A stretch of 64,000 bases of DNA from Owenia fusiformis (Eukaryota; Annelida; Polychaeta; Sabellida; Oweniidae). Below, piece by piece: positions 18,452 to 31,600 of the stretch. The first letter of the stretch is position 1. Every line of letters begins with the position of its first letter. Both the position numbers and the translations under genes were made by a program. The DNA is taken from contig CAIIXF020000007.1 in assembly GCA_903813345.2 (NCBI GenBank), positions 31,481,564-31,545,563 of the forward strand, read 5' to 3'. The notes beneath the pieces are model-generated. The model did not search any database, was not told where the DNA came from, and saw nothing but the letters and a program-made list of their open reading frames with translations.

Positions 18452-21400
18452 TTAAAAGTTTTCAACGTCTGTGTAGGTTGAATCATCATTGAAATCCTCT
18501 TCAGGTAGACACGCATAACATATTTCCTGGAAAGATAACAACATATGCGTTGGTTGACAGAACAACATTAGTACAATTCACAAACAAGTTTTGAGAAGTA
18601 TATTCTTTCCGGTATTCTGCCCGGTTTTAATGACAGCCATGGTTGTTCAAGACAATTTCTCCAAATCGACCTTCGTTTTTTGGCAGTGTATTAGACGTTT
18701 TCAGACTTTTAACCAGTTCAGTCACGTTTTCAGAAAGACGACAAACATATAATAGTTAAGTTTATCTTGTGTTATTCTAACCGGCCTGTAACGACCTTTG
18801 TGGTTCTGAACGTGTAAAGGTGTAACAAATATAGTTGATTGAAAGCCAAAAGAGAAGTAAGCTATAATACAAAAGACAATGTTAAACATGGATATATCGG
18901 GGATACACTGTATGTACCTTCATATCAATCCAGCATTCTCCACAATATCCAAAGTTACAGCCGGGTGTATGGCAATTGTAGAAATTTTTGTTTTCTGGTT
19001 CCTCGCAGATCAAACACTTCTTCTTTGAACTTCCAAACATTCCCAGCCAGCCACAGAGCATCGGATATTCATTTCTTATAGATGTTAAGACATTTGATTT
19101 TATCTGAAGAGCAGATATATTATTGTAAGTATGTAATACCATAACAATATAATGTATTGAAGCAAACATTCTGAAGCGATGCAAGAGCACTATTATTCAG
19201 TAAAAATAGAAGCTGATGATAACACACTGAATGTAATATGTTGCAAAGTCGAACATTCATGATCATTTCATGATAGTTCACTATAAAAGATGGAAGAAGT
19301 TGTTAACCTACATGTAGCAATCAGAAATGACTGTCGGACTATTAACAGTCTGTTAAACCAACGATGTAACACTATAAAGGGAAAAGGACATACTCACAGT
19401 CAATACTAATTAAGACAAAAGAGAAGTGCAAGATAGCAATAAATGTACCAACCGATAATTTTCTTTCCCGAGCTAGAGCCTTGATCCTTCTTTGGGCATG
19501 TCTTAAAAAGCCCTTCCTTTTCTTCAAAACATCATTGTACAGGTGTAAGATACGTTTCTTCTCTCTCTACAATGTTTCGATTAATAAGATCATCATGGGC
19601 CGTAGCTAGGAATGAGGCGTGCGGGGCAAGTGCCTCACCAAAATTTAATAAAAACATTTTTTACATACTGCCTTTAACTCATACTTGCCTCGACCATTAA
19701 TTAAATTTGCCCCACCTATTCAAATTTGCCTCGAAATATGCACCAACGCGCCAATGTGTATTGCTTATGTGTAATCCGATCTTAATACGAATTTGTGATG
19801 GAAAACTGGTCGAAGATATGATATGCGAAAATATCCAAATCAATTTTTTTGTATTGGCAACCATCTAAGGTATCAGCAAGAATGAAATAAAGTCAGAATG
19901 TTCTGACACTTAACTGAGAAAAGAACTCATCGTATGATATGTAAAATTAAGCCCTCAGATTGACCAGTCCCTGTAAACATATTTTGTTTACTCGTCCCTA
20001 TCCTTTAATTTATTACATAAAATCAAGTTTGTAACCAAGATAAGAATAAACGAAGTTAAAATTAAGATCGGACTACTACTTCAACACAATTTTCACAGCT
20101 TTAGTCGAGACATTCAAAATCATTCCCTCTGTAAAACGGGATGTTACCTTTGGATAAAAGAATTGGCAAATGACTCTACGTAGACGCAGACCATACGCTT
20201 CGAACACCATGCAGATCCAAATAATAGCAAATATTCCAAATATCTTGTAGATATGTTGAGTGTCAAGTCCAACAGGGTTAGGAAGACACGCTGAAAACAA
20301 TTTAGATATTATAGAAAACTTAACTAAATTGGTTGCGACCCTTTAAATGTTATATTCTGAACATATAAATGTGCATGTTTTAACTATAGAATATAGATTT
20401 TTGCTTTTCCAAATTTTGTAACACTTTTCTGGAATTTATTTACCAAAGTTAGTTGTTACTTCGTCAATAGCGTGTTTCTTGTTAAAACCATTAAGTATGG
20501 ACTTGATCAAGTGAGCCACAGCTCCGTTGCCGTTGATGATTAGTTGAATGTGATGTTCCCCGGTCTGTCTGTAGTCTACACGACTGTGCCTCCTGATCAT
20601 ATCAAGAACCTCGTATATGAAGTAGTCCATATAGATAATCACAGAGACAGAAATCACTCGAAGGAGAAGTTTGAACGTACTGCTTACCTAAAATATATTC
20701 AATTTTGAACCAATTTCTTAAAACTTTCTCAAAACTCTGGCAATGGATTTATGTTGAATCCCATCCAGAATGAAAGGGTTATATATAATGTGTAAGATTA
20801 TAGAGGTATTGGATTTACACCAAGAAGTACACCAAGTAGAAATGCTGATGTGTGAGGGGCATTGGATTTAGGTTGAGTTGCATCCAGTAGAAATACTGAT
20901 GTTTAAGGGGATTTAGGTTGAGTTGCACCCAGTAGAAATGCTGATGTTTAAGGGGAATTGGATTTAGGTTGAGTTGCATCCAGTAGAAATACTGATGTGT
21001 AAGGGAAATTGGATTTAGGTTGAGTTGCACCCAGACTAAAAGGTTTATATATGTAAGAAGGTATAAGTCTAAGGATTTCAGATATCACGATGGACCAAAG
21101 ACATAAACGATTTCGTTATTTCTACCATGGGCTTCTAGTTGAAAGCCCATGTTTCTACATATAATAGAAAATACTTGTAACTACCAATTTTGATTTTTCT
21201 GGTCCCATAAGTTTGAATGACAGCGGATCAATATAGTTCTTCCTTTCTAATTTCTTGAGTGGTAGTAGTGTCCTCTTTCCCTACAAACATTTCATAATAG
21301 TCATCATATCAAATACTCAAAACGTACACATTATCAAATTAAGTTTGCCGAAGTAAGTGGTAACATTAAAAAGTCTTGGTCTATCATTAATGAACTACTT

Positions 21401-24400
21401 GGAAAAAACAAAAAAGCTGCATTGCCATCTAAATTCACTATAAATGGAAAGGAAACAACAGATCATGAAATCATTTCCAATGGATTTAATAATTTTTTTA
21501 CCAATATTGGTAAAAATCTAGCCAAGGAGATTCCAAAATCCAAAAAATGCTTTAATGAATACCTAGCAAGAGCTCAAAAAGTTCAATCATCTATTTATCT
21601 CAAAAAGACCTCAAAAACTGAGCTTGAATTAGAAATGTGTCTTCTAAAATCTTCCTCGCCTGGACCTGATGGGATTCTACCATCACTTATTAAGTCTGCA
21701 AGACAGTTTTTAATTGATCCACTCTTGTATATATTTAACTTATCTTTTAAATCTGGTATTTTCCCAGACGCCCTCAAATTGGCCAAAGTAACACCTGTAT
21801 TTAAAAAAGGTGTCACTACAAATCCTTCGAACTATAGACCAATTTCAGTTTTATCTGTATTTTCTAAATTGTTAGAAAAGCTCATGCACGCCAAACTCAC
21901 TGGTTTTTTAGAACGTTTTGAAATTATTTTTACTTATCAATTTGGATTTCAGAAATTCAACTCTACCTACATGGCCATTTTATATTTCATTGAACAAATT
22001 CGAAAATCAACTGATTTGGGGAAAACGAGCATTGGCATAACATTAGATTTTTCCAAGGCCTTTGACACAATTAATCATGACATTTTGATACAAAAACTTG
22101 AATATTATGGCATCAGAGGAATAGCTAAGTCCTGGTTTGAAAGTTATTTAAAAGACCGCAAACAATATGTCACCATTAACAATTATGAATCTAAACAATC
22201 ATCTCTAAATTGTGGTGTTCCGCAGGGCTCGGTACTTGGACCACTATTATTTATTCTTTACATAAATGATCTGCCTTTTGTTGCCCCTAATCTAAAATTT
22301 ATTATGTTTGCTGATGACACCAATCTTCTTGATAGTGATTATGATTTAAATGAACTTATGACTAGAACTAATGCAAACTTGAATTCAATAGATGACTGGA
22401 TAAAAGCAAACAAACTTTCACTTAATATTGGCAAAACCAATGCTATTCTATTTGGACCCCAAAAAAATCAAACAAATCTGAATCTTAAAATACGCAATGA
22501 GAACATAAATTTCCGGGAAAAAATTGACTTTCTTGGAATTATTATTGATAAAAACTTGAAATTTAAAGAGCACATAAAATCTGTTGAAACAAAGATTTCT
22601 CGCGTCATTGGTTCTCTTTATCACATTAAACATCTACTTCAAATAGACAGTTTCAAAACAATTTACTACTCATTGATACACTCTCAATTAAATTATTGCA
22701 ACATAATCTGGGGTAACACATTTAAATCATTTTATGATCGTCTACATAAACTGCAGAAACAATTCTTAAGGCTAGCTTTAAATAAGGATAGACTTTCTCA
22801 CTCCGCTCCCCTATTTAAAGATCTTAGAATATTAAATATTTTTGATGTCAACAGATATTGTACTGGTCAGTTCATGTACAAAATCTTTAATAAGCACCCC
22901 AGTCTTCCAAAAAATCTATTTCAAGACTTGTTTAATATCAACATTAATATTCATCATCATTACACAAGACAATTACATTATTTTCATATCCCTAAATGCT
23001 CCAAACTTTCCCTTCGCTATCTGGGTCCTAATCTTTGGAATGCTCTACCACATGATATTAAAAAATGCTCCACTCTAAATATTTTCAAATCTTCATATAA
23101 AAAACTACTCATCTATCGATAATGTATAATACCAATTTCATACTATACTGTTGATTTTATACTGGTACCTATTTTTGTAACATTTTTACATTGTACATCC
23201 TTAGATTAATTGTTAATACCATTTTTATATACCTACATGTAACATAATATAAGTGTTTTCTTTTATATGTAGTCTAGTTGTCATTTTAATGATTTCTGTT
23301 AAACCGCAACATATACCCACTAGGGTGTCTAGCGGCTTGTTTTTATAGTGTATATTATATAAGAATTATGAAATAAATAATTGAATTGAATTGAATTGAA
23401 TTGAGTTACATAGTGCACATATCTGGTAGTTAGCATTGCCATGGACCTGTTATATGAAAGAAGAGTGTACACATCTGGTAGTTAGCATTGACATGGACCT
23501 GTTATATGACAGAAGAGTGCAAATATCTGGTAGTCAGCATTGACATACAGTAGGCTTGTTATATGACAGTAGACTACACATATCTGGTAGTTAGCATTGA
23601 CATGATTCGTACCTGTTTATATCTTCTTGCGTCGATTCTTTTAAAGTAAGAAACGATGTAAACATTGTCGCCTTCAAAGTTTCCAATATAGTTCTTATGG
23701 TACCTTAGAGCACTGAAATTCAAAAGCTTTTGATAAGGTTTCAACCCAAAATGAGCTCCATAACTGACGTAATCTTAACAAAGTGACATTCTAGCATTAT
23801 CATTTTCAGATCATTGTACAAAAAGGCGCACATAGAAAAAAGGAATAACTACTTTCATTTTTTGCAATAAAAATATGAAAAAATCATACCTTAGAAACAC
23901 TCGTAAAAACATAAATGCAAGTATTCTTTTAATCGCAGTCATACAGAATTGAAACCACTTCACTTTTTCATCAAATGCATGGTTCATTTCTTTGGCAGCG
24001 TCTTTAACAGAATATGTTTCAATTGACTCTTTAGTTGTTTCGATCTAAAATTGAGCAACAGTCATCGAATTAAACATCTATTAATTGGTCAGTTGACATT
24101 CTGATACACTTCACATCTTTCGTCATGAAATCTGTTGTCAGATCGGAAAAGAGCTTATAATTCCTTCTCCCGGCTTGAAATGGAAGGAAGGATTACGTTA
24201 TGCAGAATTGAATGTGCATTATGTAATTATGATGATCAATTACATTGTAATTGATCGCAATAATCTTAAAGGGGCGACAAGGCCCGTAGAGAGAAAATAG
24301 GAAAATTTTAACTTTTTCTGAGCTATCAAGGCAACATTTGACGTAACATCTTCCTATTTTCTTAAAATGTATGGATAAACTACTACAAATTTCAGCATTA

Positions 24401-27400
24401 AGAAGTGTAAATTCAGTTCAAAGCCTCAAAAAGGGGAAATCCACCTTTATATTTCTAAGATCCACCATCTGCACTAATCGTCGCACCTTTAATGGCTCGT
24501 AAAGACGTGATGGCACAGGGGGTTACATGGGTACTTCCCGTTGCTTTGGATACTCTGTATTAGTCAAATGGGGGGGGGGGGGGGTTAAGGGCTAGAAACA
24601 AGACCATTTATGTTTCCGAATTATCTTTATCTATATAGAGTAATAGACAAAACCTTAATAATTTATACCTTATATTGCATGTTGACATCAAAGTTATCAT
24701 CAAACGCATTAGCAGAATCTTCGGCGGTCTTATATCCCTCGCCGAAACCTTCATTGAGAGCGTTCCCTGATTCGCAGTTCTCTTTATCAGAACTCGGGAC
24801 CACTGAAAGAAGTTATTTTCACTTGAATTTAAACAGATTATGTATCATACCACTCTAATGAATTAATAATCCGAATGATGTGAAACTTATATGCTATGCG
24901 GCCAAGTTTATACTTTCTATACTTTATAGGAGTAATGCTTTGGGGCTTGGTATAGCTATACTTAAAGGGAGAATCAGATCTACAGGGAGTGACAAAATTG
25001 AAAGCAACGTGTGCGGTTGACCTACCAATATATTCCTTACAATATCAAATATAATATCTACAAGATCCATGATACGGGATTAATTGCGAAATCAAAGTGC
25101 GAAAATGGGTAATGATGTTTTTAAAAATTATCCCAAATAGAATAAATGGTGACAATAGAAAATGAATGCATGTTCGTAAAAATCTTTAGTTATCCTCAAA
25201 TAAAGTATAAACTATCGGATTAACCTACTTTTTATGACCAGTTAAACCCCACTTAGATAGCCACACAATATAATGAACTGTATTTTATTTGTAAAAAGAA
25301 AAGTTCATTATTTTTCTATTGTTTTTGAAGAATTGACACTTGGCAAGCTAATTCACTCATTCAAAAGTTGAATAGTAAAAACAAAAGAATTCAAATTTTA
25401 AACTTCACCTGAGCTGTTACATGCAGTGCACTGAAGTTCAAGTAATTATTTCCACTCACTCACTTACATGTATCAAACAACTTACCCCTACTAGTCAATA
25501 CAAAAGAAATCAAATTTTCTAGATCGGACCATGTACTATTTACTTTTCATAAGAATCCGTGGGGTTTAAGGTAGATAAGGCATTCTTACTGGGTTTAATG
25601 ATAAATAACAGTCTTGGGCCTGACGGCCGTCGGCTATAATTGTTCATAATACCCAATACTCATTCTTTATCCATGACCTCATTTAAATATGAATGGAATA
25701 GTGGCAGATACAGTTCATATTTAAACGAGTTGCCCATAAAATAGTTAATTAATCCGGTCACCGACAGCCGAAAGCTGTATTCGCGAATACAAGCTGAGTT
25801 AGATGAAGTAAATAAGTCACTCTTATCAATCGTTCTGAAATAAGCCGGTCGAAATTAAAGAATATACTCACGACTTAGTAGAGCGCACATCTGTGTCAGT
25901 TTGAACACCCAGCAAAATAAGTGACCAATCACTCCGGCCGCCTTCATACACTTTGACTCTAGCGACCTGAACGTCTTTCTGCATTCTATAACGGCCTTGC
26001 TATATACGTCTTCACATCGGAACTCCATTTTTTCCTCGTAGCCTTGTTCCAGAACCATTCCATTTGGCGCCTTGTTGACATGTTCGTGTCTGTTACTGAT
26101 ATCAAGGGTCCGACTTTTTTGCTGTCCTTCAAGACCGTCCACGTAATCCGAGTCTGCCTTCATCTCCTCGATTTCATCTTTATCTTCTACTTCATTCTCG
26201 AATGGTTTGAACTCTTTCTTGATTTTGGAGGTTATGTTGTGTATTTCTTTTCCTTGTCTCTGTAAATCTAGCATCACGTCGTGAATTGGTTTGAGTTTCA
26301 GCTCTAGTCTTGCCAAGGTTTGATTGGCACCCAATTCTGCATGACATGCGAGAGAACGTTTGACCTCCTTTGCATTTTGCACGATGTTAACGACTGGACC
26401 TACCATCAATGCATATAATAAAATATTAAACAGAAATTCATATTGAGAAATTTACATCTCATTGGACATATTGCTGAATACATTATATATTTATCAACAG
26501 AATCGCTTCATTAATGTTGAAGCAATGGCGAAAAGTGTAAAACAACACATAAAACCACCATTCTAGCTTCCATTCGTGTGCTAAAAAATGCGTCAAAGCA
26601 TCGTTAGCTTCATTATAAATACCGGAGTTCCTCAAGGGTCGGTATTTAGACCCACGTTATTTATTATATTATATTAATGACATTCTGGATGATTTGATTT
26701 TAAAAACTTATTTTTTGCATATGGCAAAAACAACTCCCAAATATTGCTAATTTCACGTTTTATCACTTTTGTCTCACCTGATAAAATAAGAGCAATTGCA
26801 AACGTAGCAATGTAAGAGCGCCCTTCTTTGCCCAAGAAAAATGGTATGAGAAGAATAGTGATGCACCGGACTTGAATGGACATTGCGAAACCACCAGACA
26901 TCATGATGCCGAGAATAGTACCAAGGGTATACTTGACGAAAGTAGTGAACCGCATACTGTCGATGACGGCATAGTAAAGACCTGAAAGAGTTTGAATAAA
27001 GATCTATGACTGTGGTAACCATTTGCATTCTTCAGAAATACTATAGAAAAGTCGTGATAAATGATATCTGCATTTGAATTTGACGTGTCGAAATGAATTT
27101 TCAATTCACAACAGCAATAAGACCAAACTTCACGGAGCTTGTGGACATTTCGGAATGATTCATGTTCAGTTTCATAATTCAATACTTATTTGTGTTTGTT
27201 ACCATTGTTCTAATCAATTTTATTTGTGATTTCAAGAAAAATTGGGTCCCAGGACCGAAACTTGATATTTTCCAACAATATAAACTTCGAACTGTCGTTA
27301 TTTTCTGAAATTATAACCGACTATAAATTCAAAATAAACAGTTCAAAAGATTCGAACCAATATCTCGATCATATATTTCTTTTGAGTTTTGGATTTTTTT

Positions 27401-28370
27401 CGTTAGGAAATGACCAAAATCAACGAGTCAAATGTTGAAGTGAACAAAAAGGCGGCTGTTTGAACTTGAATTTTGTATTACGACATGGCAATATATGGAA
27501 CAGAATATCGATGTTGCACTCTTGGAGCCAATCCTCCTTGATGTGATTGGTTCGCATTATAACAAGTCGCTTAGGATAACCATCAAATAATATTCCATGA
27601 AAACCTTCCTACCTGTTGCGAATAATAAGCCGATAGGGAATCCCAAAATTTGTTTTAGTATTAGGTATTCATCCGGTCCGCTTGTGAAGAAGCGATACAG
27701 CAAAGGACACCACCTCTGACAGACTGCACGAAAAAAGCAAACAACCTAACTATTAAATAATAAGATATCAATGATAAATACATAGAGTAATTATTATGTA
27801 TTAGGTAAGGCACATTTGAATAAGTGAACATGTTGTATTCATAATCAAATAACGGATGTATTATAAATTACTTGAGGTGGGTTTCGACTTCTTCTTCTTT
27901 TTTCTTTTGCCCTTCTTTTTCAATGGATGTAAAGGTTCCTCCATACCGTCAGTAAACCATTCTTGGTAATCTTCACCTTCATATATTGGCCCATTCATTC
28001 CAATATACGGCTCATTTTCTTCGAAATTTGGCACACTCATTTCAAAAAGCGGTCGATCTCCTTCAAAATGTGGTCCATATCCTTCAAAATGTGGTTCATT
28101 ACTATTAAAATGTTGTCCATTCAACTGTTGCCCTTCCACTTCTTGTATACCTGGTGGATAATTCTCTTGAATATTAGGACCATACATTACTGGCGGTCGA
28201 TTCCCTTCAAAATGCAGTCTATCCCTTTCAAAAGGCGGTCGATTCCCTTCAAAATGTGGTCCAGATCCTTCAAAATGCGGTCCATTCCCATCAAATTGTT
28301 GTATGTTCCCTTGTCGCCGTTCCCTTCCTTGGAGGCCTGGATGATTCTCTTCAAAATAAGGACCTTGCAT
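18452..28370 (-). CDS. DCST1: DCST1: DC-STAMP-domain membrane protein with C-terminal RING-like zinc finger
   Basis: Thirteen exons, 5' to 3': 28370-27872, 27723-27613, 26981-26778, 26399-25872, 24802-24669, 24044-23890, 23712-23613, 21280-21185, 20687-20444, 20290-20148, 19566-19453, 19103-18918, 18526-18452. They total 2589 nt, 862 residues, all in frame. Residues 1-160 form an unusual repeat-rich head ending in a lysine run. Hydrophobic membrane segments follow (residues about 190-270 and 430-445), then a Cys-containing extracellular region (SLACHAELGANQT) and further membrane segments. A conserved core contains GKRTLLPLKKLER and EAYGLRLRRVICQFFYP. The C4C4 finger is C-x2-C, C-x4-C, C-x2-C, C-x2-C (CLICEEPEN to EICYACLP), with an acidic tail (FNDDSTYTDVENF). 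Mammalian and insect relatives (DCST1/2, sneaky) act on sperm membranes in gamete fusion, and human DCST1 is reported as an E3 ligase. The finger and tail favour DCST1 over DCST2. A LINE sits antisense in its seventh intron. Confidence 0.93.
20735..21045. repeat. About 50-bp intronic minisatellite in DCST1
   Basis: Four to five copies of ggatttaggttgagttgcat, ccagtagaaatactgatgtg, taaggggaatt, with one diverged copy to the left. It lies inside the intron 20688-21184, away from both splice sites. The 71-residue minus-strand frame it creates (repeated FYWMQLNLNP) is not supported as a gene. Confidence 0.85.
21331..23122 (+). CDS. Reverse transcriptase fragment of the LINE
   Basis: About 597 codons with no stop, comprising the end of the linker after the endonuclease (SWSIINELLGKNKKAALPSK), the complete RT palm and fingers with the FADD catalytic motif, a thumb-like region, and a C-terminal region ending KSSYKKLLIYR. 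It is the enzyme that copies element RNA at a nicked target. This copy lacks the endonuclease and the start of its frame, so it cannot move by itself. Confidence 0.9.
21331..23404 (+). mobile_element. 5'-truncated non-LTR retrotransposon (LINE), antisense in DCST1 intron 7
   Basis: A single copy whose reverse-transcriptase frame is still open from about 21331 to the TAA at 23120-23122, with no start codon of its own, so the 5' part (endonuclease and ORF1) has been lost. RT landmarks in order: SSPGPDGILPSLIK, YRPISVLSVFSKLLEK, TLDFSKAFDTINHDIL, CGVPQGSVLGPLLFILYIND, and the catalytic FADDTNLL. The 3' tail ends in a short tandem repeat (ttgaattgaattgaattgag) instead of poly(A), as in several CR1/Jockey-group LINEs. 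The intact frame implies recent insertion. It landed next to the donor-site minisatellite at 23405-23612. Confidence 0.92.
23405..23622 (-). repeat. About 52-bp tandem repeat spanning a DCST1 splice donor
   Basis: On the minus strand the exon ending at 23613 (atataaacag, donor gtacgaatc) is followed by atgtcaatgctaactaccag, atatgtg and then about three more copies of the form atataacaggtccatgtcaa, tgctaactaccagatatg. Each copy restores an (a)taacag/gt donor. This is the donor-side equivalent of the acceptor minisatellites. The LINE inserted at its far end. Confidence 0.8.
25618..25797. mobile_element. Short element sharing the ttcgcgaatacaagct end
   Basis: Lies in a DCST1 intron. Its right end (ctgtattcgcgaatacaagc) matches the termini of the 33053-33876 element. 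It also shares with that element an internal stretch (tcatatttaaacgagttgcc against tatatttaaatgagtatgcc). The left boundary is uncertain. Confidence 0.5.
26605..26705 (+). mobile_element. Decayed reverse transcriptase remnant
   Basis: Encodes NTGVPQGSVFRPTLFIILY, then, after a one-base frame change, INDILDDL. This is the conserved RT block 5 of a LINE (compare CGVPQGSVLGPLL in the intact copy nearby). About 100 bp is recognisable, in the DCST1 intron 26400-26777. Confidence 0.75.
27950..28345 (-). repeat. Imperfect 24-36 bp coding repeats in the DCST1 N-terminus
   Basis: The first exon encodes reiterated peptides of the GPHFEGNRPPFE / GPHFEGSG type: GPHFEGSG, GPHFEGNRPPFE, RLHFEGNRPP, EPHFEGYG, GPHFEGDRPLFE. 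They are rich in Gly, Pro, Phe, Glu and Asn and should be disordered. I know of no such head in vertebrate DCST1. The opposite frame is also open because of the repeat composition, but that is a shadow. Confidence 0.85.
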
Positions 28371-28629
28371 TGTGTCTCATCTTTTACTTTTTTAATCTAT
28401 TACTTTGTTTTTAATTTGATTTTCCTAGTTCCCCTAACAACCACCAATAACTTCTGTGACGCATTGATATTGAGCGATATCATCTGAAGTTCGTTTGTTA
28501 TGACGTCATTTGTTTGTAAATCATGTAAATGACGTAATGAATGTGACAATGGTGACCGTCTGGTGAGTTTTGTTGATACATCAACAAACATCATCGGGAT
28601 AGCTAGTGCTATCATTAGAAGCTTTGACT
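28371..28629. promoter_or_regulatory. Bidirectional promoter region between DCST1 and DCST2
   Basis: Only 259 bp separate the two divergent start codons, so the genes very likely share a promoter. A perfect CRE palindrome TGACGTCA lies at 28501-28508, a half-variant TGACGTAA at 28530-28537 and a TGACGCA at 28457-28463. CREB/CREM-type factors drive many testis genes, which would suit sperm proteins. That link is inference. Confidence 0.6.
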
Positions 28630-31600
28630 ATGGGGCATCTTAAAATGGCCTATAAGGCCTATAAATTCAAAGAAGGAATGGAGAAAGTGAAACAGGCAAA
28701 AATTAATGCCGAGCGAGCAAGACAAGGACTTCCGCCGATTAGACCTTGGTAGGTAGCAAGATTGTTAGATTAAATATTGCAATTGATCCAAAATGCATTT
28801 TTTGAATTGGAGTCCAGTATATAACATATTTTTCACTGACTTAATTAGTTGATTAAAATGGTTGCGTTGCTTGAGATTCCAAATACGGCAATTTGCGTTG
28901 CTTAAGAATCCAAATACGGCAACGCTCACAAATGTATCGGACTAGAATTCACATTAATAAGCATTAATAAGGTCATTTAACAGACAGTTTTTGCATGATT
29001 ATTTCCAATTCCTTCACTACAAAGGTATGAAGACTGCTACATCAACTGCACTGAGGGGATACGAGACACAATCATGCGTGCCTTTTGTCCATGTTGTATC
29101 TATGATCGTGAACGTCATTTGAAGCAACAGAAAGGATCTAATAATGTTATCGGGAGACTCCTTATCGACGGGACATATGAAAATGATTTATTGAAAAGTA
29201 TATTTGGTAAATATGCATTGATTGGTGACGAGTGTATTACATAGTTTTAGTGTTTTAATGGAACCCCAAAAATATTTATAGATCACTATTTCTTCACTTG
29301 GGGTTATTCTTTTTAATTTGAGCTTTTTGGAAATAGCCCTCGATTTTTAATAAAAATTTAAAATGCGCATATTTATGAAATTGTATATCCTTTTTTAACA
29401 GGCTTCATGAGTGGAGTTGCTTTAACATACCTGATGCTTTGGTTCATGATCGAATATATGAAAATGACGGTCTTTGCTTCAACAATATGTGCTATTATCG
29501 CTGCAATCATTCTATGTGGAGGTCTTGCCTTTTCTCTAAACGTGCGCTGTGTCGTCCTACTAATGCTACCTGGGATTTTCTCAAGTAAGGACGTAATTAT
29601 ATACCTACATAAAATAATCCGAAATAAAGACAGAGAAATTATTCCTACATGTTTCTTTATCTAAAAATCTTCAGGGAATATATTATATTATATTTTCTGT
29701 CAGTTGCCTGAGGATGTGAACAAGAAACTAGTTGCATCGAAACGAAATCATCTTATGTTTTTATTTAAACTTTATTATATTATATCATATATATATTCAA
29801 ATACTTTATCTATAAGATAAATGAATATCGAAAATAATCTGGTTTTAACAAATAACCTTAACGGTATATTGTCATAAACGTTATTTATTATTTGTGTTTG
29901 AAATGGGAGTAAACGTCAATTACGCTTCACTTATTGTACTTTTGAATTGCCTTTAAATTGAAATAAATAAGTAAACGAAGAAATACACCATAGACATTAT
30001 AGATGTGAATCTGAACTTTTGTATCTGAACTGAAGTATTGACATGGATTCCTCGATACGCAGAGAAACTTCGATTTTACCTGTATGTTTCAGGTAAGGGC
30101 AGAGCACTTTTACTTACGTATGTTTTTGTATTGGTCATGACGGGTCCTGTGCAAAATTTCACCCACAATGTACGAATAATGTCTGAAAGCTCAACATGTG
30201 GCCAAGAGGTAGCATACAATTTAACAAAAGAAGTCGTTAAAGAGTCGCTCTCACCCGTCCACGGTTAGTTTTAAAGTATACATATCACGTGTTCAATTTA
30301 GTCTAAAATACTAATAAAATATTGACTTTGATATATATATATATATATACAGGGTGGGTAAAGAAAATTAGAACACTTTATATTTAGGATATGCTCAAAA
30401 TTAGAGCAGAACTATGCGTGAATGAAAAGAAAATTAAATAATATATTGTTGTAAAGCTAATATAAATATATTTATGACTCAATTTTTATTTGAAATATCC
30501 TAGGCTTCTAATTAAATGACAAAATGATAGAACAGAAAAGCATTTATACGCAAATGGTGTAATAAATTACTATAAACAACAATCTTCTGTAGAAAATGTT
30601 GAAAATATGAAAATATACCACTGAAATGGCCACGGATGTTATCGCAACGATTTCAAACGGTTATATCCTGTTTTTTCATTTATTTTCAAACTGGAATAAA
30701 TTACTTTAAAATAACTACTGAGATGATGTTACTATTAAACAACACCTTGTTTCAATGAATTATTGATACAATTGAGATTTCTAGATCTCTTACTCACGAG
30801 GTAAAATTGGTATTTTACATGCCAATGTTTGAATTACAAATTGTGCACAAAGGATCATCAAATTAAAAAAAGTTAATTCATTTCGATCAAGTGGTATGCC
30901 CTTTTATTGGAAATTAAATTACCCTTTCAATGGTATATCATTCATGCATAGTTCTGCTATTATTTGGAGGATACCTTTACTATGAAAGTGAACTACTTTT
31001 TTCTGATATGCATTGACTTAAATACTGACTTAAGGAATCATTGACGCAATCAGAAATGTCATACAAGGAATGATGAATCTTGCCGAAGCCTTACGGAAAG
31101 CTTTCCTCGCCGTGGTCCAAGTCTTTGCTGAAGTCGGTGAGTGGTTTTAAGATATTTATGACTATAACAAGTTGAAGTTGTTTCGCTATCCATATCCATA
31201 TAGTATACAATATATATTGCGTTCCAGGCATTGCAAGATGATCAGTATTTAGGGGAAACTCCCCTGATTCCAAGAAGACATAATATGTCTATAATGTAAA
31301 TGCATATCCTGATTGGTCACAGACAAGTGACGTCATTCACCAGCGGTTTCAACATTTTCTAAAATAGCTTCGAATAATAATATTATCATAATGTTAATTT
31401 CGATTCATCTCGACGACGTGTGGTATTCGGAAACTAGCGGATGGAAATTCGGACAAACGAAAGTGGTAGGCTTTACACTGTTACATTTTTCATGAAACAG
31501 GGGCTTTCACACGAAAATGAGGATTTAGGCAAGGATGTTTTGACTTAAAATGGGGATATATGCACTATGTGTTACGCGGTAAACACGATACAAATATATG

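Noticed and set aside
20815-21030. 71-codon minus-strand frame with repeated FYWMQLNLNP
   Set aside because: Lies inside a DCST1 intron and is only the minisatellite translated; flanking exons join in frame without it.
27963-28487. 174-codon plus-strand frame
   Set aside because: Shadow of DCST1 exon 1 on the other strand; its repeated SIPFKM peptides mirror the coding repeat.
29656-29770. Sequence resembling a transposon terminus (cctgaggatgtgaacaag ... tcgaaacg)
   Set aside because: Suggestive of a known repeat tail, but too short and isolated to assign to a family or to give ends.
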